NCBI RefSeq assembly: GCF_004801255.1
Contig: NZ_CP036295.1
Location: forward strand, 124,001 to 188,000
DNA from: Desulfovibrio desulfuricans
GTDB lineage: Bacteria > Desulfobacterota > Desulfovibrionia > Desulfovibrionales > Desulfovibrionaceae
Length of the DNA stretch: 64,000 nt
Direction of reading: 5' to 3'
Shown here: in pieces, positions 7,989 through 15,831 of the stretch
How positions within the stretch are numbered: the stretch's first letter is position 1
Layout: every line of letters begins with the position of its first letter
Notes under the pieces: generated by a model
What the model saw: the letters and a program-made list of their open reading frames with translations, nothing else
What the model was told of the DNA's origin: nothing
The model's database searches: none
Program-made: the position numbers and the translations under genes

Positions 7989-9317
7989 ATGACAACCGTA
8001 AAATTTGCCGCATCTCTTAAAGTCTGGTCACTGAGTCTTGGCTGCCCCAAAAACAGGGTGGACAGCGAGCGTCTGCTCGGCTCGCTGGGCGTCGCCGTGC
8101 AGCATGTGGAGCACATGGGCAAGGCTCGCCTGGTATTCATCAATACCTGCGGGTTTATTGACCCCGCAGTGCGCGAATCTGTACGCGCGGTGGTGGATGC
8201 CGTACAAAGGCTCCAAAAGTGCAAGGTCAAGCCCCTGCTGGCCGTTGGCGGCTGCATGGTGGGACGTTATGGCGCTGCGGAGCTGGCAGCCGAACTGCCC
8301 GAAGTGGACGTGTGGCTGCCCACCGCCGACATCCCGCGCTGGTCTGCCATGCTGGCGGCGGCGCTGGGCTTGCCCAAGCCGCCTGTGCATATCCCCGGGG
8401 GAGGCAGGCTGCTTTCCACCGGTCCTTCGTACGCCTGGCTCAAGGTGGGCGAGGGCTGCAGGCACAAGTGCGCTTTTTGCACCATCCCCTCCATCCGGGG
8501 CGGACTCAAATCGCTGACTGCCGACGACATCGCCGACGAGGCCCGCGCGCTGCTGGCGCAAGGTGTGCGTGAGCTGGACCTTGTGGCGCAGGACCTCACC
8601 TCGTGGGGAGTTGACCTTGGCCTCAGGCACGGACTGCCGAGCCTGCTCGAAAAACTGGTGGGGCTTGAAGGGCTGGCGTGGCTGCGCCTGCTCTACCTCT
8701 ACCCCAGCGGCGTTACGCCGGAGTTGCTGCGGTTTATCAGAGACTGCGGCGCGCCCTTGCTGCCGTATCTGGATATCCCCCTGCAGCACGCGCATCCCGA
8801 TGTGCTGTCGCGTATGGGGCGGCCCTTTGCGGGCGACCCCCGGCGCGTGCTCGACGCTGTTCGTGCGGTGCTGCCCGACGCCGCCTTGCGCACGACCTTT
8901 ATTGTGGGCTACCCCGGCGAAACCGAAGAACATTTTGAGGCACTGTGCCGCTTTGTGGAAGAAAGCCGCTTTCAGCATGTGGGGGTGTTCGCCTATCAGG
9001 CGGAAGACGGTACGGAGGCTGCAACCCTGCCCGATCAGGTGCCGGACGAGGTCAAACAGTGGCGACGGGATTCGCTGATGGAAATTCAGGCCGACATCAG
9101 CAACCAACTGCTGGCGGCCCATGTGGGCAGCCGCATGCAGGTGCTGGTGGACGCCCCGCACCCCGACTGGCCTGGTCTGCACAGCGGGCGGGTGTGGTTT
9201 CAGGCGCCCGAGGTGGACGGCATCACCTATGTGAGCGGACCCGGCGTTGCGCCCGGAGCGCTGGTGGAATGCGACATTGTGGAGAACAGCGACTACGACC
9301 TCACCGCGCTGGCCTGA
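7989..9317 (+). CDS. rimO: Ribosomal protein S12 methylthiotransferase RimO
   Basis: RimO (442 residues) is a radical-SAM enzyme with two [4Fe-4S] clusters that adds a methylthio group to a conserved Asp of ribosomal protein S12. The N-terminal methylthiotransferase domain has its three cluster Cys (C19 in SLGCPKNRVD, C54 in NTCGFIDPA, C89 in GGCM). The radical-SAM motif is CRHKCAFC (C157, C161, C164). The C-terminal 65 residues match a TRAM domain. The NTCGFID and NRVDSE sequences favour RimO over MiaB. The start at 7989 is chosen by family N-terminus; there is no clear Shine-Dalgarno, and an in-frame ATG at 7947 is possible. It is divergent from the EAL gene and shares a two-way terminator with the flagellin gene that follows. 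Confidence 0.94.
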   Translation: MTTVKFAASLKVWSLSLGCPKNRVDSERLLGSLGVAVQHVEHMGKARLVFINTCGFIDPAVRESVRAVVDAVQRLQKCKVKPLLAVGGCMVGRYGAAELAAELPEVDVWLPTADIPRWSAMLAAALGLPKPPVHIPGGGRLLSTGPSYAWLKVGEGCRHKCAFCTIPSIRGGLKSLTADDIADEARALLAQGVRELDLVAQDLTSWGVDLGLRHGLPSLLEKLVGLEGLAWLRLLYLYPSGVTPELLRFIRDCGAPLLPYLDIPLQHAHPDVLSRMGRPFAGDPRRVLDAVRAVLPDAALRTTFIVGYPGETEEHFEALCRFVEESRFQHVGVFAYQAEDGTEAATLPDQVPDEVKQWRRDSLMEIQADISNQLLAAHVGSRMQVLVDAPHPDWPGLHSGRVWFQAPEVDGITYVSGPGVAPGALVECDIVENSDYDLTALA

Positions 9318-9351
9318 GCCCGCTGCCAAATAACGGGGTAAACCCCAGTCC

Positions 9352-9391
9352 AAAATATCCCCGAAGGGCGCGAGCCCTTCGGGGATATTTT
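9352..9391. terminator. Two-way terminator between rimO and the first flagellin gene
   Basis: A perfect 18-base inverted repeat (AAAATATCCCCGAAGGGC and its complement) with a 4-base loop. The A/T ends give a T tract in both directions, so it can end rimO (plus) and the convergent flagellin gene (minus). Confidence 0.9.
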
Positions 9392-9423
9392 GGGAAACGT
9401 GCTGAGCACGCCCTCAACCAGTA

Positions 9424-10311
9424 TTAACCCTGGATCAGGTTCATGGCCATCTTGGGCATGCTGTTGGCCTGCGAGAGCATGGCAACAGACGACTGGGTGA
9501 GGATTTGGTTGCGGACGAACTTCGTCATTTCCGTGGCCACGTCCACGTCGGAAATGCGGGATTCTGCCGCCTGCAAGTTTTCAGCCTGGGTTGTAAGGTT
9601 GGAAACGGTGTTTTCCAGCCTGTTTTGCAAGGCACCCAGGTGCGCCCGGATCTTGTCCTTGGAAACCACGGCATTGGTAATGGCAACGAGAGCCTTCTGC
9701 GCCGCCTCCTGGGTCGAGATGGTCTTGCCGTCGGACGTGGAGTCAGCCTGATCGCCTACGCCCAGAGCCGAGGCGGTGCTCGTGCCGATCTGGATGTAGT
9801 AATAGTCTTCCGCCGAGTCGTTGGCAGAGCCAAAGTGGACCTTCATCTTGCCCGTGGAGGTCATCTTGCTGCCGTCGTGCGTGTCACTTGACAGATTGCC
9901 GTCCAGCAGGTGGATTCCGTTGAAGTCCGTGGCATTGGCGATTCGGGTAATTTCCGAAGCCATGGCCTGGTACTCCGACTCGATCATCAGACGCTGGGTG
10001 GAATCGTACGTGCCGGTGGCAGCCTGTTCGGCCAGTTCCTTCATACGGGTCAGCTTTTCGTCGATGACGCCGAGGGCGCCGTCAGCTGTCTGGATGAGGG
10101 AAATGGCGTCGTTGGCATTACGCACACCCTGCTGCAGAGCAGTGATGTCGGTACGCATCAATTCGCGGATGGCGAGGCCAGCGGCATCGTCCGCCGCGGA
10201 GTTGACGCGCAGGCCTGTGGACAGACGTTGAGTCGAAGTCTGCAGGTCGCCGTAATGCTTGGTCAGGTTATTGGCAACATTAGAAGCCATTGCATTGTGA
10301 TTGATATACAT
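9424..10311 (-). CDS. fliC: Flagellin (first paralogue)
   Basis: A 295-residue flagellin, the filament subunit exported through the flagellar type III system. The N-terminal D0/D1 helices (MYINHNAMASNVANNL, LSTGLRVNSAADDAAGLAI, ANDAISLIQTADGAL) and C-terminal helices (ALQNRLENTVSNL, NLQAAESRISDVDVATEM) are complete, with only a short central region, so the outer domains are small. The ATG at 10311 follows GGAGGA by 6 bases. It is close to identical over most of its length to the second flagellin at 11445-12329. A sigma-54 type promoter lies about 230 bases upstream, implying a long leader. hsp20 lies between the two flagellin genes, on the opposite strand. Confidence 0.96.
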   Translation of the reverse strand: MYINHNAMASNVANNLTKHYGDLQTSTQRLSTGLRVNSAADDAAGLAIRELMRTDITALQQGVRNANDAISLIQTADGALGVIDEKLTRMKELAEQAATGTYDSTQRLMIESEYQAMASEITRIANATDFNGIHLLDGNLSSDTHDGSKMTSTGKMKVHFGSANDSAEDYYYIQIGTSTASALGVGDQADSTSDGKTISTQEAAQKALVAITNAVVSKDKIRAHLGALQNRLENTVSNLTTQAENLQAAESRISDVDVATEMTKFVRNQILTQSSVAMLSQANSMPKMAMNLIQG

Positions 10312-10539
10312 GACATTCCTCCATGAATGTTCTGTCTGCCCGGCGGCGCACTGCGCGCGCCCGCTTCCATGCGGACTGCCGCCGTTCATCCCGCAAATGC
10401 GGGGAAAAAGTTTATCAAAACCGGCCTGCGGTCAGCTATGCCGACCCAGACTGTAGCCTTAAAACGACAGGCGCTTTTGCCAATCTGATTCGTGGCTTCA
10501 GAGAGGCAATATTTGCCTGAAAACCTGCACTGCGTTTAC

Positions 10540-10555
10540 AGCAGGATTCATGCCA
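10540..10555 (-). promoter_or_regulatory. Sigma-54 (-24/-12) promoter of flagellin 1
   Basis: On the minus strand the sequence reads TGGCATGAATCCTGCT against the sigma-54 consensus TGGCACGN4TTGCW. The invariant GG and GC are exactly 10 bases apart. Transcription would begin near 10528, giving a leader of about 215 bases before the ATG at 10311. Confidence 0.75.
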
Positions 10556-10631
10556 GAAAATTTCATCAGGGGCGTCAAGATACTGTCAGGCTAATGGCAA
10601 TCAGCTGCCCACATGGGTTATGCACAGGGTA

Positions 10632-10659
10632 TTGACAGCAATAACGATATGATTATCTA
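10632..10659 (+). promoter_or_regulatory. Sigma-70 type promoter of hsp20
   Basis: A perfect TTGACA (10632-10637) and TATCTA (10654-10659) separated by 16 bases, about 33 bases before the hsp20 ATG. The -10 box is a partial match. Confidence 0.5.
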
Positions 10660-10691
10660 CAGGATATAAAGATTTACACAGGAGGTTTGCT

Positions 10692-11222
10692 ATGAGCAAT
10701 AATCTTCGTATGCTGCCCGGTCGCTGGTTTGCGCCTCGCGATGCCGCATTTTGTGTAAACAGCCCTTCGGGTATGCCCTTGCGTGATGAAATTGACAGAA
10801 TTTTTCAGGGTTTGTTCAACGGGATGGTCTCGCCGTGGGGCGAGAGCGGCCGCTTGCTGCCCGCAAACAGCGATGGCCGCGAGCAACCCTTGACGCCCCG
10901 GCTGGATATGACAAGCGACGACGCGGCCTATCTGCTGCGCATAGAATTGCCGGGTGTGGAAGCGGACAAGGTCAACGTGGCCGTTCAGGACAAGGAGCTT
11001 GTGATCTCTGGCGAAAAACAGCGAGAAACAGAAGAGAAAAATACCGATCAATACATCCGCGAGAGGGTGTTTGGCTCGTTTCAGCGTATGCTGACCTTGC
11101 CGGACGACGCGGACGTAGAGGCCATAACAGCCGCATATAAAAACGGGGTGCTCAGCGTGACGGTTCCCCGTAAGGCTCTGGCCGAGTCAATGTCCAAAAA
11201 GATAGATATCGTGCGGGAATGA
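10692..11222 (+). CDS. Small heat-shock protein, Hsp20/alpha-crystallin family
   Basis: A 176-residue small heat-shock protein, an ATP-independent holdase that keeps unfolding cytoplasmic proteins soluble. The alpha-crystallin domain spans about residues 70-165: LTPRLDMTSDDAAYLLRIEL, the VAVQDKELVISGEKQ strand pair, FGSFQRMLTLPDDAD, and the closing AAYKNGVLSVTVPRK with the usual A-x-x-x-N-G-V-L motif. An excellent AGGAGG lies 7 bases before the ATG. It has its own promoter and is followed by two hairpins. It sits on the opposite strand between the two flagellin genes, so it is a separate unit. No heat-shock operator (CIRCE) is visible; control may depend on an alternative sigma factor I could not identify. 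Confidence 0.95.
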   Translation: MSNNLRMLPGRWFAPRDAAFCVNSPSGMPLRDEIDRIFQGLFNGMVSPWGESGRLLPANSDGREQPLTPRLDMTSDDAAYLLRIELPGVEADKVNVAVQDKELVISGEKQRETEEKNTDQYIRERVFGSFQRMLTLPDDADVEAITAAYKNGVLSVTVPRKALAESMSKKIDIVRE

Positions 11223-11272
11223 TGCTTGCGGCCAGCACTGCGTAAGCAGTGTGCTGGCCGCAGGGTTTGAGG

Positions 11273-11307
11273 GGCAGGGAGCGTTGGCGCGCTCCTTGCC
11301 TTTTTTT
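11273..11307 (+). terminator. Intrinsic terminator of hsp20
   Basis: Stem GGCAGGGAGCG / CGCTCCTTGCC (one mismatch) followed by seven T residues. An extra stem without a T tract (about 11227-11261) lies just before it. Confidence 0.85.
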
Positions 11308-11324
11308 GCAGGTATGCGTCAAAC

Positions 11325-11358
11325 AAAAAAAGCCGAACCGCGAGCGGTTCGGCTTTTT
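11325..11358. terminator. Two-way terminator between hsp20 and flagellin 2
   Basis: Perfect stem AGCCGAACCGC / GCGGTTCGGCT with a two-base loop, bracketed by A6 on the left and T5 on the right, so it can work in both directions. It lies 87 bases after the flagellin 2 stop. Confidence 0.85.
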
Positions 11359-11444
11359 GTAAATCTGGTTGGTTGCGGCCTTAAAACTCTCCCCAGTCTC
11401 GCGGCCAGTTACGGGCTGTTGCCCTCCACCACCTGGTTTTACCG

Positions 11445-12329
11445 CTAGCCAGAAATCAGCGTCATGGCCATCCTGGGCATGCTGTTGGCCTGCGAAAGCA
11501 TGGCCACGGCAGACTGGGTGAGAATCTGATTGCGGACGAACTTCGTCATTTCCGTGGCAACGTCCACGTCCGAAATGCGCGATTCCGCCGCCTGCAGGTT
11601 TTCGGTCTGGGTGCTCAGGTTGGAGATGGTGTTCTCCAGCCGGTTTTGCAGCGCGCCCAGGCTTGCCCGAATCTTGTCCTTGGAAACCACGGCATTGGTG
11701 ATGGCCACCAGGGCCTTTTGCGCCGCTTCCTGCGTGGAAACGGTGATGCCGTCCGTGCCGGTAGCCTGGTTGCCCACGCCCAGAGCCGAGGCGGTGCTCG
11801 TGCCGATCTGGATGTAGTAATAGTCTTCCGCCGAATCGTTGGCCGTGCCAAAGTGAACCTTCAGCTTGCCGGTGGCCGACATCTTGCTGCCGTCGTGCGT
11901 GTCGCTTGACAGGTTGCCGTCCAGCAGGTGGATGCCGTTGTAGTCCGTGGCATTGGCGATTCGGGTAATTTCCGAAGCCATGGCCTGATACTCCGACTCG
12001 ATCATCAGACGCTGGGTGGAGTCGTACGTACCGGTGGCGGCCTGTTCTGCCAGTTCCTTCATACGGGTCAGCTTTTCGTCGATGATGCCCAGGGCGCCGT
12101 CGGCGGTCTGAATGAGGGAGATAGCATCGTTGGCGTTACGCACGCCCTGCTGCAGGGCGGCGATATCGGTACGCATAAGTTCGCGAATGGCCAGACCGGC
12201 GGCATCGTCCGCTGCGGAGTTGATGCGCAGACCCGAGGAGAGTCGCGAGGTTGAGGTTTGCAGGTCGCTGTAATGCTGGGTCAGGTTGTTGGCCACTTGA
12301 GAGGCCATGCTATTGTGATTGATATACAT
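11445..12329 (-). CDS. Flagellin (second paralogue)
   Basis: A 294-residue flagellin nearly identical to the one at 9424-10311. Differences cluster at the ends and in the centre: MYINHNSMASQVANNLTQHY here against MYINHNAMASNVANNLTKHY, and a C-terminus SMPRMAMTLISG against SMPKMAMNLIQG. The ribosome binding site (GGAGGAATGT before ATG) is also almost the same, which points to a gene duplication in which leader and coding sequence were copied together. The upstream region differs: it carries a sigma-28 type promoter rather than the sigma-54 site of the other copy. Both proteins should be exported and built into the filament; whether they occupy different zones cannot be seen from sequence. Confidence 0.95.
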   Translation of the reverse strand: MYINHNSMASQVANNLTQHYSDLQTSTSRLSSGLRINSAADDAAGLAIRELMRTDIAALQQGVRNANDAISLIQTADGALGIIDEKLTRMKELAEQAATGTYDSTQRLMIESEYQAMASEITRIANATDYNGIHLLDGNLSSDTHDGSKMSATGKLKVHFGTANDSAEDYYYIQIGTSTASALGVGNQATGTDGITVSTQEAAQKALVAITNAVVSKDKIRASLGALQNRLENTISNLSTQTENLQAAESRISDVDVATEMTKFVRNQILTQSAVAMLSQANSMPRMAMTLISG

Positions 12330-12409
12330 ACATTCCTCCATGAATGCTGTACGTCCCAGGCGGCGCGAAATGCCGACGCGTCCTTGCGTGCTACCGCCTT
12401 TTGTCAACT

Positions 12410-12436
12410 TAATCGGCGCGGGCGCAAAAAGTATTA
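12410..12436 (-). promoter_or_regulatory. Sigma-28 (FliA) type promoter of flagellin 2
   Basis: On the minus strand TAATACTT, 11 bases, then GCCGATTA. The consensus for flagellar sigma-28 is TAAAGTTT-N11-GCCGATAA, so the -10 matches 7 of 8 with exact spacing and the -35 is partial. The start site would lie about 70 bases before the ATG. Confidence 0.7.
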
Positions 12437-12628
12437 GGGGGCTGTGGCACTTTTGACGTGCGGGCATAATAGCCAAAAACTGGCTTGTAGCGCCAATTTT
12501 TGGCAGATACGCCCAAAACGAGCTGGAGGAAAAGAGGAAAATTTTTCCGCACTGCCCCGCGCGAGCATATTTTGCCGGGTTGCCCGTCGGGGCGGGCAAG
12601 GCTTCCGTGGTTGTCCGCGAAGGCCGGG

Positions 12629-12662
12629 AAAAAAAGCGGCGGGCGTTGCAAACGCCCGCCGC
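12629..12662 (-). terminator. Intrinsic terminator of fba-gap
   Basis: Perfect 12-base stem GCGGCGGGCGTT / AACGCCCGCCGC with a three-base loop. On the minus strand it is followed by seven T residues, 60 bases after the gap stop. Confidence 0.92.
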
Positions 12663-12722
12663 ATAGCGACAGTGTCGGCTTCTGCCTGGGGCAGAGCCTG
12701 CATGCGCGGGGCATGCGAGCCG

Positions 12723-13724
12723 TTAGCAGTCCTTGCCCACCATGAGCAGCAGCCGCAGCAGCTGGTTGGTGAAGCCGGATTCGTTGTCGTACCAGATAAG
12801 CAGCTTGACCATGGTGCCGTCGAGCACCTGGGTGGAAAGCGCGTCGACCACGCCGCCGTAGGTGCTGCCCTTGTAGTCTATGGACACCAGCGGTTCTTCG
12901 GAAAAGCCCATGTTGTCGGTCAGGACGCCCTGGCTGGCGGCCTGCAAGGCCGCGTTGACGGCGGCGGCGTCACAGGTTTTTTCCACTTCGCAGGTCAGGT
13001 CCACCAGCGAGCAGTCAAAGGTGGGCACGCGCACCGACATGCCGTTGAGCCTGCCTGCCAGCTCCGGCATGACCTGCTCCACGGCCTTGGCGGCGCCGGT
13101 GCTCGAGGGCACCATGGACACGGCGGCGGCACGGCCGCGACGCCAGTCTTTATGGGTGCCGTCCAGAATGCGCTGGCTCATGGTGTAGGAGTGGATGGTG
13201 GTCATGAGCCCGTGGCGAAAGCCAAAGGTCTCGTGCAGCACCTTGACCGCAGGGGCCAGACAGTTGGTGGTGCAGGAGGCGGCCGAGATGATGTTGTGCT
13301 GCGCGCCGTCGTAGGTGGCGTGGTTGACGCCCATAACGATCATGGCGTCCACATCCTTGCCGGGTGCGGAGATAACGACTTTTTTGGCGCCGCAGGCCAG
13401 GTGCTGGGCGAGACCTTCCCTGTCCTTGATGGTGCCGGTGGTTTCCACGGCCAGGGTTACGCCCAGGCGTTCCCATTCCCATTCGCCCGCCTTGCAGCGG
13501 GTAACGGCGATGTGGCGGCCATTGACGATGATGCCGTCTTCATCGTGATCAACCGTGCCCTGAAAGGTTCCGTAGGTGGAATCATACTTGAAAAGATAGG
13601 CCAGCGCGGCATTGTCCGCGCGGGCGTTGATGGCGGCGATCTGAATGTCTTGATTGTCGGCCATAAGACGCAGCAGATAGCGGCCGATGCGGCCAAAGCC
13701 GTTCATTCCAACTTTCACGGGCAT
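12723..13724 (-). CDS. gap: Glyceraldehyde-3-phosphate dehydrogenase, type I
   Basis: GAPDH (333 residues) interconverts glyceraldehyde-3-phosphate and 1,3-bisphosphoglycerate. The Rossmann start VGMNGFGRIGR, the catalytic ISAASCTTNC (Cys 151) with His 178 in TTIHSYT, and the C-terminal WYDNESGF are intact. At the end of the second beta strand, where NAD-specific enzymes have Asp (as in INDL), this protein reads INARAD: the Asp is Ala and the next residue is Arg. That pattern is often linked to NADP use, so the cofactor may not be NAD alone; this is inference. It lies 27 bases after fba on the same strand and ends in a strong terminator, forming an fba-gap operon of central carbon metabolism. 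Confidence 0.96.
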   Translation of the reverse strand: MPVKVGMNGFGRIGRYLLRLMADNQDIQIAAINARADNAALAYLFKYDSTYGTFQGTVDHDEDGIIVNGRHIAVTRCKAGEWEWERLGVTLAVETTGTIKDREGLAQHLACGAKKVVISAPGKDVDAMIVMGVNHATYDGAQHNIISAASCTTNCLAPAVKVLHETFGFRHGLMTTIHSYTMSQRILDGTHKDWRRGRAAAVSMVPSSTGAAKAVEQVMPELAGRLNGMSVRVPTFDCSLVDLTCEVEKTCDAAAVNAALQAASQGVLTDNMGFSEEPLVSIDYKGSTYGGVVDALSTQVLDGTMVKLLIWYDNESGFTNQLLRLLLMVGKDC

Positions 13725-13751
13725 GATTCGCGCTCCTTGGGGCGGTAGTGA

Positions 13752-14678
13752 TTAGGCTTTATTTGAAGATCCCATGACATTGCGGATCTTGTGGGCCACC
13801 ATGTTTTTGACGGCGTCGCGCGCGGGGGTCAGGTAGGCGCGCGGGTCAAACTGATCGGGGTGTTCGGCAAGGTACTGACGGATGGAGGCGGTGACAGCCA
13901 GGCGGATGTCCGTATCCACATTGATTTTGCACACGCTCATGCCTGCGGCCCTGCGCAGCATGTCTTCGGGCACGCCCCTGGCTCCGCCCACCTGACCGCC
14001 AAACTGGTTGCACTGGCTCACAAATTCCTGCGGCACGCTGGATGCGCCGTGCAGCACCAGGGGGTAGCCCGGCAGCTTGTCGCCAATGCGGGCCAGACGG
14101 TCAAAATCAAGCTTGGCTTCGCCCTTGAACTTGTACGCGCCGTGGCTCGTGCCGATGGCGACGGCCAGCGAGTCGCAGCCGGTGCGGCTGACAAATTCCA
14201 CAGCTTCGTCGGGGTCGGTGTACACGTGCTCGGCGGACTGCACATGTTCTTCAATGCCCGCAAGCTTGCCCAGTTCGGCTTCAACCCACACGCCGCGCGG
14301 GTGGGCGTAGTCCACAACCTGTTTGGTCAGGGCGATGTTTTCTTCAAACGGCAGGTGCGAGCCGTCGATCATTACCGAGGTAAAGCCGCCGTCGATGCAG
14401 TCGCGGCACATTTCAAAGCTGGGGCCGTGGTCGAGGTGCACCACGACGGGGATGGAGGGGTCGAGCGCCAGGGCTGCTTCCACCAGCTTCATGATGTATA
14501 TCTGGCCGGCATATTTGCGCGCGCCCGAAGAAACCTGAAGGATGACAGGCGATTTTTCCTCGGAGGCCGCGCTCATGATGCCCTGTATGATCTCCATGTT
14601 GTTGACGTTGAAAGCGCCAATGGCATACCCGCCCGCATGGGCGGCAGCGAACATTTCTTTGGGATTGATAAGAGGCAT
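13752..14678 (-). CDS. fba: Fructose-bisphosphate aldolase, class II
   Basis: Zinc-dependent aldolase (308 residues) that splits fructose-1,6-bisphosphate or joins the two triose phosphates. Metal and substrate motifs are present: FNVNNMEIIQGIM, VVVHLDHGPSFEMC, SVMIDGSHLPFEENI, WVEAELGKLAGIEE, AVAIGTSHGAYK, VLHGASSVP and KINVDTDIR. Length is normal. The ATG at 14678 follows CTGGAGGAAACC; 51 upstream in-frame codons are not supported. It is the first gene of the fba-gap pair. A perfect 7-base inverted repeat (TTGTCAT-N6-ATGACAA) 45-64 bases before the start codon is a likely operator. Confidence 0.97.
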   Translation of the reverse strand: MPLINPKEMFAAAHAGGYAIGAFNVNNMEIIQGIMSAASEEKSPVILQVSSGARKYAGQIYIMKLVEAALALDPSIPVVVHLDHGPSFEMCRDCIDGGFTSVMIDGSHLPFEENIALTKQVVDYAHPRGVWVEAELGKLAGIEEHVQSAEHVYTDPDEAVEFVSRTGCDSLAVAIGTSHGAYKFKGEAKLDFDRLARIGDKLPGYPLVLHGASSVPQEFVSQCNQFGGQVGGARGVPEDMLRRAAGMSVCKINVDTDIRLAVTASIRQYLAEHPDQFDPRAYLTPARDAVKNMVAHKIRNVMGSSNKA

Positions 14679-14722
14679 GGTTTCCTCCAGAGGGTCTGGC
14701 ATTGAGGACGGTAAAAACACAG

Positions 14723-14742
14723 TTGTCATCCGAAAATGACAA
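14723..14742 (-). promoter_or_regulatory. Palindromic operator candidate ahead of fba-gap
   Basis: TTGTCAT, six bases, ATGACAA: a perfect dyad of 20 bases centred about 54 bases before the fba ATG. It resembles sites of CRP/FNR-family or Rex regulators in form (TTGT...ACAA) but matches none of their consensus sequences exactly. Confidence 0.5.
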
Positions 14743-14969
14743 GTATGAACATATACCAATTTGCCGCAAAGGGGAATGCCTGCAGCCCGACAAAGAGGCT
14801 GACTTTCCGCTGCCCCGGCTGTGCCCTGCACCGGCCGGGCCGCGCATGCGCATATGTCCGTGCGCGGCTGTAGCGTACAAGGGGCGGCAGCGTCAAGGGG
14901 CCTTTGCCGTTTGTCTATTTTTTCGGCGAGTTGTGGCCATCGCCCCAGGTTTGCGCCGCAACGGCGGGG

Positions 14970-15731
14970 CTAGCCCAGCCGCATGCCCTCCAGCGCCTGC
15001 AAGCCCTCGGCATCGGTAAAGTCAAAACGCAGCGGGGTCAGGGTTATGTATCCCCGGTTGAGCAGGTCTTTGTCCGAATCGGGCTCTATGGATTTCTGGG
15101 GAATTTCGCCTTCCAGCCACCAGTAGGGCGCGCCGCGCGGATCGAGGCGCTCCGTGTAGGTGTTTACCCACACCGCGCTGGTCTGGGGGCAGACGCGCAG
15201 GCCTTTGACGTCGTCCAGCGGGCAGGCGGGATAGTTGACGTTGATCACCCTGCGGCGGCCCAGCCGCGACCAGTCGATGCGTTCGGCCAGGGCGATCAGG
15301 TGCCGGGCCTGCGGCAGCAGGTCGCCGTTTTTTACCTTGCAGCAGTCGTGCGAGACGGCGATGCTCGGCAGGTTTTCGTGCGCGGCCTCCGTGGCCGCGC
15401 CCACCGTGCCGGAATAGAGGATGTCCGGGCCAACGTTGGGGCCCGCGTTGATGCCAGATATGACCATGTCGGGCTTTTTGGGCAAAAGCTGCCCAAGGGC
15501 CAGTTTGACGCAGTCGGTGGGTGTGCCGTAGATACCTAGGCCCTTGAAGTCGGGTTCTTCAAATTCCATGGCCCGTACGGGCTCAAATACGGTCAGCGAG
15601 TGCCCCACGCCAGACTGCTGGCTCATGGGCGCCACAACATGCACAGTATGCCCCGCCTCAAGCAGGGCTGCGTACAGCGCGCGCAGGCCGCGCGCGCGGA
15701 TGCCGTCGTCGTTGGTCAAAAGAACGTCCAT
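14970..15731 (-). CDS. surE: 5'/3'-nucleotidase SurE
   Basis: SurE (253 residues) is a metal-dependent phosphatase acting on nucleoside 5'- and 3'-monophosphates and some polyphosphates. The defining N-terminal MDVLLTNDDGIRARGLRALY carries the two metal-binding Asp (D8, D9 in NDDG). The metal Ser is in APMSQQSGVGHSLT and the Asn in ISGINAGPNVGPDILYSGTV. The rest follows the family to the C-terminus. The ATG at 15731 has only a weak purine stretch (GAGG) upstream. It is a stand-alone gene: fba lies 291 bases downstream and the plus-strand HD-nuclease gene starts 100 bases away divergently. Confidence 0.95.
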   Translation of the reverse strand: MDVLLTNDDGIRARGLRALYAALLEAGHTVHVVAPMSQQSGVGHSLTVFEPVRAMEFEEPDFKGLGIYGTPTDCVKLALGQLLPKKPDMVISGINAGPNVGPDILYSGTVGAATEAAHENLPSIAVSHDCCKVKNGDLLPQARHLIALAERIDWSRLGRRRVINVNYPACPLDDVKGLRVCPQTSAVWVNTYTERLDPRGAPYWWLEGEIPQKSIEPDSDKDLLNRGYITLTPLRFDFTDAEGLQALEGMRLG

Positions 15732-15831
15732 TTGACAATACCTCGGAAAGAAGGGAAATTCGCCCTAAGGCCCGCGTGTTTTCAGTGTTTGGAGCGGCCC
15801 TGCCATTTCAGGAAGCCTGGCCGCATGGGCC

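Larger units (their letters stand above)
10312..10691. other. Divergent control region between flagellin 1 and hsp20
   Basis: A 380-base region with no gene. It contains the sigma-54 type promoter facing the flagellin gene (10540-10555) and a sigma-70 type promoter facing hsp20 (10632-10659). The 220 bases nearest the flagellin gene would be its untranslated leader. No CIRCE element for HrcA was seen. Confidence 0.6.
12330..12722. other. Region between flagellin 2 and gap
   Basis: 393 bases without a gene. The right end holds the gap terminator (12629-12662). The left end holds the sigma-28 type promoter of flagellin 2 (12410-12436). The middle is unremarkable apart from A/T-rich runs near 12480-12550. 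Confidence 0.5.

Noticed and set aside
10312-10600. A sigma-28 site for flagellin 1
   Set aside because: The best candidate has a poor -10 and poor -35 (TCGGCATA with TTAAGG upstream), far weaker than the sigma-54 site, so it was not called.
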